DNA of 64,000 nucleotides, taken from NCBI RefSeq assembly GCF_954871325.1, contig NC_088777.1, positions 22,793,366-22,857,365 on the forward strand. Direction: 5' to 3'. Shown here piece after piece: positions 47,863-59,800 of the stretch. The DNA is from Gordionus sp. m RMFG-2023 (Eukaryota; Nematomorpha; Gordioida; Chordodea; Parachordodidae). The notes under the pieces were generated by a model. The model was not told where the DNA came from. It did no database searches and saw only the letters and a program-made list of their open reading frames with translations. Every line of letters starts with the position of its first letter. Position 1 is the stretch's first letter. The position numbers and the translations under genes are program-made.

Positions 47863-50800
47863 CTTCAAAAAAAAATTTTTTAAGATTTAAAAATATATAT
47901 AAATGCAGAAAAAATGGAGTGAAGAAAGAAACAAATATTTCTGTATCAATGAGTTTAAACTATATAAATATTCAATTCTAATAAAAACTTATAATTATTT
48001 GAAAAATTATCTACACATACAAACTAAGTTGTCCGACCGGTTTGTAATAAATCGTTAGAAAGGAAAAATATAAATTTACTTAAGTATTATCTTTAATAAA
48101 AATTTACTAGGGGAGACCGGGGATAGTGTGTTCCCGGGGTAGGTATTTCCTTCTCAAATAATTTAAAAATTAATAAAGTTTAAGATTTGTAATTTAAGCC
48201 CAATATGTATTATAATAAGGTGCTTAAGTAGGTCCAAAATTGTTTCGGACAAAATTGCTCATGAAAAATTTTAAATGCAAATTTAAGTTTCAACATACCC
48301 AAAGTAACTTTTTTAAATTTTACATTTTCACGAATAACTTTTTTTATAAAAGTTGTTCAGACTTAATATAAATTCTAAATGATAAAAAAATCTCCATTTT
48401 ATCATATATAAAAATATTGACAATCATTATGTTATTTTAATATTCTAAATTTAATTTTTAAATGATCCTGTGGACCTGGGGAAGGTATTAGCGGGGTGCG
48501 TCTTTTCCTTTTACATACATTCATTAAAATATTGGTTCTGATTTTGTAAAATGGTTCGAACATATATTAGAAAAACTAACAAAGAAAATAATGATAATCA
48601 AAAGGCAAGTATTCTTCAAATGCTGAAATATAAGATACCTTTGACAGTTATAACCATGAATACGAATTTAAGTTATGGGAGGTATATTTATATATTTAAA
48701 TTAGTATATATTTAAGAAACTAAGCATTAAGAAGTATAATAAATTGTTCAAAAGAAATGAAGATTTTCAAGAGCGATATCTTTACAGATCAGTATTTTCT
48801 CCTATTCAAGAAGCTAAATTAACAGATTATTTAATTAAAGGATCAAGATTATTTTCAGGATTATGCCCTAATCAAGTATTTTAATCCTTTGTTATATCAT
48901 ATATCTCTGTAAAATGATTTTTTTTATAATCTTTAAATTTATGCCATGGTATTTCTTTAGTTAAATAATAATAAACTTGAGAAAATTTTTTTAAATTATT
49001 TACATTATATGTTAATGAAACATCTTTATTAATTTTAAAATACTTTAAAGTAAGAATTTAACTTATACATTAGAATGATATTTATTTAAGTGTGTATGAT
49101 ATATATGTAAATAAAATGATGCTGCCATGTATATATATTAATTTTAAAATGATGCTGCCATGTATTAATATTAATTTTAAAATGATTTATGTAGCATTAT
49201 ATATATTATATCATGCATTAAATCATATCTTACCTATATATTAAAGATTTAATTATGTGTGTATGATATATATTTAAAATAAAATGAAGCTGCCATGTAT
49301 ATTAATTTTAAAATGATTTATTCATTGATTTAGCATTAAATTATATCATGCATTAAAACATATTTTGGTTCTTACCTATACATTAGAGGTTTAATTATGT
49401 ATGATATATTTTATTATATTAATTATTAAATAAATTCAGAATAAAATTTAAGAATTAGGATTTTAATTAGATTGCCTTAATATATAAATAATTTAATGTC
49501 TTATGTTTAAATTTAGGTTAGAGTTTTAGCTTATCAAATGGCCAAGAGGTATAGTTTACAAGTACCAAAATCTTGTGAAATAACTCAATCAGCTGGTGAA
49601 GACTGGGTTGGAGCATTTATTAAAAGAAATCCAACCATTTCTTTGAGAACACCAGAGGCTACAACAAGTATAGCCAGGGCTACCAATTTTAATATGAAAA
49701 TGGTTGATTTATTTTTTAATTATTTGACTGTCACAAGGGAAAATAACTTTCTACCATGTGATATATATAATATGGATGAAACTGGTTAATTAAAATATAA
49801 ATGATAGCAAATCTTTAATATTTTCATAGGATTAACAACAGTTCAACGGCCTAATAAAGTTATTGCAAGGAAAGGCGAAAAACAGGTTGTGGCAATTACT
49901 ACATCAGAATGTGGTACACTTATGACCTTGGCAATTGCTGTCAATGCTCTAGGAAATTCTATTCCACCTATGTTTATATATCCCAGGAAAAAATTTTATG
50001 ATCATTATTTAAGAGATGGCCCTGTAGGATGCATTGGCGTGTATAATGGTTCTGGGTGGATGCTGGCTGAAGATTTAATATATTTTTAAAATCATTTTAT
50101 AAAATACACTAAGCCCAGTCAAGATAAAAAAGTTTTGCTTATATTAGATAATCATAAATCTCACCAATCTATTGAAGTCATTGAGCTGTGCTCTGACAGT
50201 GGTATAGTTCTATTGACTCTCCCTCCCCTCTTCACCTTACAAAAAAATAGCCAGATCTAGGGCTAATCTGAAAAAAAAATCAAACCAATAATAAAAAAAG
50301 TTTAAATATGAATGCTGGCAAAAAAGAATTTTGTTTAGTGTGCCACAAAAACTATCAAACTCACCACCATAATGAAGATTGGATTGTCATTTATGGGCAC
50401 ATGGATCATGTTGTGATTTTAATCCATTTTTTATATGTAATAAATGTGTTGTATGTTAATATTATATGTTTGTTATGATTTTTATATGAAAAAAATGAAT
50501 AAAATGCTTAGAAAATGATAGTATAAAACATGCCCCACAAAAGGACAATACATCCCCCGTCTCTTTTTCATGACTCAAAAATTTTCATTTTTTTTAAATT
50601 TAAATTTAAAAAAATATATAATATTTTTTTATTAGATATTAATTTCTACCGTAGATAATTATATAAAGAATAAAATAACATCAAAATTATTTTGATAAAT
50701 TATTTCTCCTCCTTTTCACAGCCTCTCAATTTTTTATGGACAATATAACCCCGGTCTCCCCTATAATAAATATTTTGCATATATCATAAATAAGAAAAAA

Positions 50801-53800
50801 TAAAATTTTAGTCTTCAACTCCAAATAGGAACTGGGAAATGAGCCCGTAAAAATTGAAAATTATAATTAATCAGAAATATAATTATAATTATATAGCCTA
50901 TGTATGAGGCCTAGCTAATGAAATATTGTTCAATAGGGTATTATTTTTGACCTTTTCCTCTTTAACCACCTCCTAATCTGAGAGCGCTGTGTTTGTTCGC
51001 CAAACTATTCATAAGGATACTCTATTTAATCATCTAATACATATCATGTAAATGCTAATCAATTTTATCATCTAATATGAACATAGTTAATAGATAAACT
51101 GGAACTTATTCAATATTTTGATGGGGTTAAGTTAAGCAAGCCAAGTTTGTATCTTAACAATAAGTTGAGGAGGAGGGTAGGGTAAAGTAAATATATTAGA
51201 GGATTACCAATTACATTATTTGCTTGCGCTATAATAATATAGTAGTAATAAATAAGTGTATATACAAAAGTAGGTACATGAATTTACCAACATAAAATGC
51301 GTATCACGTCAATACCGCGAAACTTTTACCGCGAAATGTATTATCGCGAATGTATTATCGCGAATGTCGATTACCGCGAAAAGATATTATAGCGAATGCA
51401 TTACCGCGAATGCATTATAGCGAATGTATCATAGCGAATATATTAGCGCGAATGCATTACCGCGAAAATATTATAGCGAATGCATTACAGCGAATGTAAT
51501 ACCGCGAATGCATTATCGCGAATGCATCATAGCGAATGTATTATAGCGAATATATTAGCGCGAATGCATTATAGCGAATGCATTACCGCGAAAACATTAT
51601 AGCGAATGTATTACAGCGAATGTAATACCGTGAATGCATTATCGCGAATGCATCATAGCGAATGTTTTATAGCGAATGTATTATAGCGAATGCATTATAG
51701 CGAATGCATTACCGCGAAAACATTATAGCGAATGCATTACAGCGAATGTATTATCGCGAATGTATCATAGCGAATGCAATATCGCGAATGCATTACAACT
51801 AACATTATCACAATGCAATAGTGATTTATATTTGACAAAATTATATTTAACCCATTTATTAAGTTCCAAAAAACCAGAGAACTAGCTTAATTGTCCATAT
51901 TGATTTAAAGTAGCGTTTTAAAATTATTTACCTCTAAAACACGTCACTTGTTATTTATGAAATTCGTATTTTATTAAAAAATATGTGGAATTTGGTATAC
52001 TCAATTTTTTTAACGATTAGATTAAGTCGTTTTTTACAAAAGACCCTATTAATAAATATTTTATATTTTAAGATTGATTCTAGTAAAAGTTAATTTTTGC
52101 CCCAACAAGCCCCAAACCCCAGGTTTGTAGATTATATTGGTTTATTAAGTCTCCTATAGGATAATTGTTATTATCAATAATACACCATTTGTATATAAAT
52201 AATTCACAAAAAATTTCAAAATGTGATAAAGTTTTAATGAATTTTTTAATTTTTTTTCTAATTCTTTTGATTATCAACCACCAGAAAAGGTGAAAGTTAA
52301 AGGGAAAAAAATAGAATTTAAAGCTATAATAGCCAATGAATACTTATTATATCATATTTTTAACCATAATATAATTAATTCGACCTAATTCTACTAGCCC
52401 CTTGTTACTGATATGATTAACCCTTTCCAGCGCTAAAAAAATATGTTGATAATTTTAAATTTTTTTAAATAAGATTAGATGAAGGGGAATTGAGACCTCT
52501 ATCTTATTAAATCTTTTGTAATCGTCAAAATTATTAATTTTATAGCTTTAAAACATAAAATCTTATCTTTTTTAAATTTAAACATTGTTAAATTTAAAAA
52601 TAATAAATGCCAACTCCTGTTTCAAATATAAATCTTAAAATGATAAAAAATATATTTAATTATATAATGGTGTATTTTGATAATAACAATTATCCTATAG
52701 GAGACTTAATAAACCAATGTAATCTACAAGCCTGGGGTTTGGGGTTTGTTGGGGCAAAAATTAACTTTTACTAGAATCAATCTTAAAATATAAAATATTA
52801 AAAATATTTATTAACGTATAACTTAAGTTAAGTGTTTGTTGGGCTATCTCATGGTATTTAATAAATTCAATTATAAATTGTCAAGCTTATGATGATATTG
52901 ACAAAAACGACTACTAGCCCTATTCCTACTATTGGAAAAAAGTTGATAATGAGATCAAAAATTTTGATTATTTACTGGGCGGCTAAAGAACGTCGCGTTT
53001 GAAATCTTATTAACTCCGAAACGTGTCATTCGTTTTTTATGAAATCTCCTGTCTTAATATTCTCAAAATATATAATTTAAAGTGGTTTTTAGAAAATTAA
53101 GATAAAAAAAATGTAGTCGTACATATATATTTTTAAAGATTTCCTTTAATTCATAAACTATAACATAAAAACAAAATATTTTAAATTTTATAAAGTGGCT
53201 TTTAGAAAATTAAGATAAAAAAATGTAGTCGGACATATATATTTTTAAAGATTTCTTCAAATTCATAAACTATAACATAAAATATTTTGGCATTATTAAA
53301 CAAATCTCATTATTAAATACCACTAACAATATAAACATACGATAATTTTCTAAATTATGTATTTTATCAAAGATCTGATAATGATAAAATTTTGACATGA
53401 GAATAAAAATTGGAATCAAATTTAATTCCTGAATTCTCTAGGAAAAAGTGGAATATTAATCCAGTTCACCAAGCTAACCCCATGGTTATCATATAACTCA
53501 TCAATCTCCTTTTGTTTTTCAACTAAGATTTTATCAAGCAAAACCATAGATTCGTAATACGAATTCCACTAGAATTTATCAGATACCTACCCAATTTCTT
53601 GATGTTACCTGCCATATTGGTAGACATTTTTTGTTTATTCCACAAAGTAAGACATTTTGGAAAGAACTTTGTGATATTATTTTATGTTATCAGCTAAAGC
53701 TAAAAAATTTATAATGCCCATAATTATGGGAGACCGGTCTTATAATGAACCCAGGGTTATAGTGAGAGTGGCTTTATTTTCTAGAGTATTAAACTCTAAG

Positions 53801-56800
53801 AGATAATTTTTTACCAAAACTATATACTTATATATTGCATATGCGGCTATAATTTTTATTTCTAACGGACCGCTTGAAGAATTTTTAATATGCTTTATAA
53901 TATTCGTACCTTCAAACGTAACTTTTTACACTTTTACTATTTTTCAAAAATAAAGATTAATATATAATTTTACCACACAATAATCATCTTATATAAAAGA
54001 AAAAATCCTATTTTATAGAATAACAAATTACCCGAACAAAATTGATAATATAAATACTTCAAAATATGATCTTAATCAAAGTGGTGCTACTGGGGCTATT
54101 TTTATGGGGTTAGGTCGAACCTTATTTTTTTGCTATTTTTTAAAAATTTGACATGCAAAAAAAGCCAAGGAGAGACCAACTAAAAGAAAAAAAATCGAAA
54201 AATGTTATTATATGATAAATAATTGTTTGGTATACAAATAAATTATATCAAGCATAACAATCAAGACTGCTTTCAATGTCAGTTATTAGTTACATGGCTT
54301 TGCAATTTTATTGTTTTTTTATTTGCAAAGATTGTGAATGTTTTAAATGATTTTATATAACACTTTTATGTTTTAAATCATTAAATATATCCTAATAAAA
54401 AAATATATAACTTTTATATATGGAAAATTAAGCAGAGTTTATAATAGCCTCGACCAAGGGCTTGTTCGTCCCCGAGTAGGGTTCACTCGGTTACCAAAAA
54501 AAATTCCAGGAAAAATGATATTTTGAAAAAATGATATTTTGAAAAAATTATTAGAGATGTATTTTTGAAATTTAAACATATCATAAAACTAATAGAGCTG
54601 AACAAAATGAGATATTTTTTATTAAAAATGATAAAGTACTTATAATTTTCTTAAGGTTTGCCTTTAGGGTTCGCCATAACCCCGTTCTCCCCTACAAGTT
54701 TTCAATAAATTAAAAAGAAAAAACTTGATGTTTAATATTTAAAATGATTAGATGAAAAAGAGAAATCTATTTTATTACTTAGAATCTTTTTTATATATTT
54801 TGAGTCAAAAAAAAGAAAAGCCTTATCCTTAATTTCAATAAAAAAATGTTTTTAGAGCCAATCCCCATTTTAACTTAATTTTCAGACTCAACTAAGTTAG
54901 TCGAAAAGTCGATAAATATAAAATTGTAACTTTCATGAAACTCCATTCGCGATATGATAATGCATTCGCTATAATGCATTAGCTATAATGCATTCGCTAT
55001 AATGCATTCGCTATAATGCATTCGCGATAATTCATTCGCTATAATGCATTCGTTATAATGCATTCGCTATAATGGATTCGCTATAATGCATTCGCTATAA
55101 TGCATTCGCTATAATGCATTCGCTATAATGCATTCGCTATAATGCATTCGCTATAATGCATTCGTTATAATGTATTCGCGATAATTCATTCGCTATAATA
55201 CATTCGCTATAATGCATTCGCGGTAATATATTCGCGAAAATGCATTCGCGATAATTCATTCGCTGTAATGTATTCGCTATAATACATTCGCGATAACATT
55301 TTCGCAGTATTACATTTTCGCTAATACATTCGCTATAATATTTTCGCTGTATTATATTCGCTATAATGCATTCGCGGTAATGCATTCGCTATATTATATT
55401 CGCGATAATGCATTCGCTGTAATGCATTCGCTATAATATCTTTTCGCGGTAATCGACATTCGCGATAATGCATTCGCGATAATATATTTCGCGCTAAAAT
55501 TTTCGCGGTATTGACATGTAACCCATAAAATGCGTTTTACCAGATGATTCGTCATTTTTTCAAATGTATACAATACCGATACATTAAAAATTAGTTATTT
55601 GTTTTGGAAATTTTATAATCAACAGCCAATATATATGTCGTATTGGGATATAGAATCCGAGGGGATTCGGAATCTCTCAATTTTAAATAAACATATGAAA
55701 TACTTTTGATTTATAAATTTTAAAAAATACACAAAAGTTGAAGTAAAAAATGTTTGAAATTTATAGAATAGGTACTCTATACATGCTGGAATATTTTTTC
55801 GGTCACCAAATTTAAAATCACCCTCAAATTATTTAAAATTGAGATATTTCGCATGGATTCTGTATCTCAAGACAACGTTAATTCCAAGTCAAATCAACAA
55901 ATATTTGGTAGTTTTCGTGGGAATTTCTTTGATAAATCGGTATATGCAGTTTACTATAATGAGTAAAATTGTCCAAATTTTAAAGTTCAATTTTGCCGGC
56001 ATGCCGAGATTTGACTCATTAAATTTGTAAATGGAAAAGTTGATATTTTTGATCATCATTATCTCACATATAAGCAAAGATCATAAAAAACTACAAACAG
56101 ATTTGATATCTCATATAGCTTTCAAATTATTTTTTATTATTTATAATTTTTTTAAAAAAATAGCGTTTTACCGGCAATTGAATGACGGAAATCAATCCAT
56201 CTCAAAAATGACCTTGAAGTTTTTTAAAAAAGCAAAATTAAGCCTTATTATTAAGGCAAGCATAAAATTAATTTGTGATCTCAAACAGTTTTTGGGATAT
56301 TTATTAAATTTTATTTTTTCTAAAACATGATTTTTTTAATTTACAAATTTCGAAAATTAAATACGTTTTTTAAAATATAAACCAGAGACCTGCATGCCTA
56401 GCCCTGTATTTTTTAAAAATATACCCTTACCGGGCCTAATTTTTTTTAATCGTCATATCTACAAAAATTACAAATAATTAAAACATATTTAAAAGCAATA
56501 TAACACACATTCATTAACTTATATTTCCTATTTCTATTTTTTCGATCCTTAGAAAATATTATTTAAATTAAATATTCAACTAATCATTACTTTAGATGAT
56601 ATTAAAAGCAACAAAAATACACTCAATATTTAAAATAGAATACAATTAAAGGGAAAATTGTATTTTAGATAAGTATCATTATATCCCCCTTTTTTATCCC
56701 AAATTCAGGCAAATAAATATGTTTCCAGGGAGAGAGCGCAAAGACTATACCTATATAAAAGACTATATTAAATTACAAGAAGAACAGGAAATAAGGGAAT

Positions 56801-59800
56801 TACCATCGATGTGGTAATTCAAACTAACTCCTTTTATAACAAATGGGGAGATAAATTTTTTAATATTCGCTGAAAAACGCTAAAATGCTTAAGGTAGGGG
56901 AGACCGGGGTACATTGAGTACAGGGGAACGTTAGGACATTCTAATTATAATTTGAGCTATTATTTTATAAGACTGGAAATTTGAGCCTAACATAGATAAT
57001 TTAGTCATACATGATTGGCTAAAAAAGATTTGAAAAATATTTAGTATTTTAATTTTTACAGAAGAAAATGTGTTTTGGCATACCAAAAGTAATAATAAAT
57101 ATTTGCAAACTTTATCGTTTATATTTATAAATAAAGCTTCAAAAATCATAATAAATAGATTTTAGGAAAGCCTAAACCCAATTTTCCAATCTGGCAAACT
57201 TACAGAATCAATAAACATGAATTAATATGATTTTGGATGATATTTATAAAGTTAGTGGGCTCGGTCATAGTTGGTCATAGTATAGTTGGGACACGCCATT
57301 TTAGCTCATTTTATAAACAATTTTATTATTTTATTATTAATTTAGTATTGTGAATAATGAATAATTAAATACTTATCTTTCGCTATGTTTATGATTAAAA
57401 AAAAATTTTTTACATTTTTTTCTTTACAATTTTTTTTTTCCATTAAAATAAATTTCCTAAATTTTGCTAAAATTTTTTTTATATAGTTATTGATTATGAA
57501 TTACAATATTATCAATAAAATCATATGTGTCATAGTCTCTAGTCTTACTGGATTACTGATTTTAAATTTTTAAATTTATTTAGACCTCTATTTCACGAGT
57601 GTCCCAACATATGTGTGTCCCAACGAACACAGAGTCTGTCATAGTTGGGACAAAAAATTTTTTTTTAAATTCAATTTTCTAAAAAAATATAATCTTCATA
57701 AAATATATATTAATTATTTCAAATAGCCTATACTTCTGGGATTCAGAAGATGCTTTAATTATTCAGATTAGTCTATTAATATTAAAATTATTAAGGTTTG
57801 AACGAAAAGTGTCCCAACCATCCCCGGTCTCCCCTATATTTCAATTTTTTTTAAAACCAAATAGAAAATTTTTTTACACCCTAACCGATATTTTTTAAAA
57901 AAAAATATGTGGGGGGGGGGGAATTTTTTGAAAAAAATCAGAGCCGGTACGTGACGAATTTTTTTGGAAATTCGGCCTGGGGCATGTATTGGTACCTCTG
58001 CATGTCTCTAATATAAATATAAATAATGTCTAAAATATATTTCTAGAAAATTTTAAAAATTTAACATACAATTTTATTAAAATTTCTAAAAGATTTGAAA
58101 CTTTTTGAATCTTTAAACAAATTTTGAACCTAGTATAAATTTTTAACGGTTGAGTTCTAAATATTTATATGGGGTTTTTTCATCGCTATTATGCAAATAA
58201 ATGGTTGTCTTATTTTTATTGATTGTAATTTTTAAACCTTGGGCTCGAAATAAAAATTTCGGATATTATGGTTTTGATCTTGTTTATAATTACACTTTTT
58301 CAAAATAATAAATGGTCTTTTATTTTCATTAGAGTTGTTAATGCTCCTTTTAGAAGGAGCAACTCCTAGCTTCCGCTTCTGATGAGTTTTTGAAATGAGT
58401 GCGCTCCTGTTTCAAATTTAAAAAAGGATCGTCGATTTAGTCTCTCTTTTGATTTAAAGTACACAAAACAAAATTATATGTTTTTATCTACATTATTTAT
58501 ATGATAGATACTGATATATTATTTTACCATGAATTGTCTTTGAACCTCTGAAAAAGTTAAAAAATAATTATAATTTTAATTACCGAAATTTTGATTGATG
58601 ATCTGTGAATTGTTAACGGAAGGGTTATTATTGTTGTTGTAATTGACCAAATATTTACCGGGATAAGTGTGGAGACTAGGAATGGGGACAGGTGAACACG
58701 ATGAAGAAGAATGGTCACTTTTTGATCTAACCACGTTATTATTCATAGTTTTGTTACTCCCATTGAGATATTTATTATTGTGATTAACCATGGCTACTTC
58801 AGCCTCCGCTTCGCTCAACCAAGCCTGAAGGATAGGTTTCAACGCTACCATGTTATTATGACTTAGTGTCAGTGATTCAAAACTTTATTTTAAATCAAAT
58901 AAAATTTTTAGATATCATAACTATGTTAGAGCCCAAATTCGGCCCGAATCTAAACCCTGCTCTAGGCCGGGCTAGCCAAAATTTAAAAATACATCGGGGC
59001 TTGGGCCTGAAAAATTTATAAAAATCTACAAAAATAATGTTTTCTCTTGTTTAAATATAGGGATTTATCAGTGACTGTGATAAGGACAAGGCAATCACCG
59101 ATTTTTAATAATTTATCTATTTAAAATGTATTTAATTAAAAAATTTTAACCGAAAGGGTTAGAAATTCGGGCTCGGAAGAGACTCAGATCTAAAAACTTT
59201 AATATAAATCGGGTCTGGGGAGAGCCGAGAAAATTTAATTTGCAGGGCTCTAAATCTATATAAGTTCAAAAGTAAATTATTAAGTGATTTAGTCAAGCTG
59301 TGCGTTATGGAATTCGTTTAAAGCAATCACCGATTTTTAATAATTTATCTTTTTAAAATGTATTTAATTAAAAAATTTTAACCGAGAGGGTTAGAAATTC
59401 GGGGTCGGAAGAGACTCAGATCTTAAAATTTTTATATAAATCGGGTCTAGTGAGAGCCGAGAAAATTTATTTTGTAGGGCTCTAATCTATATAAGTTCAA
59501 AAGTAAAATATTAAGTGATTTAGTCAAGTTGGGCGTTATGGAATTCGTTTATATATCTTGAATGCTTTCGTAAATTCTATCTAACTACACATCAAATTCT
59601 TTATTATTTTCTATTCATTCAATCAACTTACCAAATTTCTAATAGAAACTTTTATTTAATTTAACTTCCTATGTTTCCAAAACTTAGAATTATTTTATTC
59701 CCAATTTAAACTCAAATATTTTTTGTTCAAATAAATTAATATTTTATTTAGAATAGGTGTTTTTCTTATATAGTAATTAGGATATAAAAACCTACATTAT

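Larger units (their letters stand above)
51303..55523. mobile_element. Foldback-like element C: 14-bp-repeat arms and 12-bp target duplication
   Basis: The outer 0.5-0.6 kb on each side is a tandem array of a 14-bp unit, GCGAATGCATTATA with variants (ACC, ACA, TCG). The unit runs in opposite orientation on the two sides, forming huge inverted arms. The tips match as GTCAATACCGCGAAA (51309 and, inverted, 55513), and the order of variant units near the tips is also shared (e.g. TCGATTACCGCGAAAAGAT in both). The 12-mer CATAAAATGCGT lies immediately outside on both sides in direct orientation (51291-51302 and 55524-55535). The 3.1-kb interior has no own transposase; it carries the inverted repeat 52046-52807 and the pogo-like insertion 53727-54692. 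The structure fits Foldback transposons; a 12-bp duplication is longer than the about 9 bp known for Drosophila FB. Confidence 0.82.

Noticed and set aside
51303-51795. CRISPR array
   Set aside because: The units are contiguous 14-bp repeats without unique spacers, in an animal nuclear genome.
51676-51885. Open frame through the 14-bp repeats, and its counterpart at 55137-55385
   Set aside because: Both translate the minisatellite (YSECIIANALPR-like); the frame follows from the array and there is no other coding sign.
55839-56330. Overlapping open frames on both strands
   Set aside because: Both strands open at once, no recognisable motif, Ile/Phe/Lys-rich as expected from AT-rich noncoding DNA.
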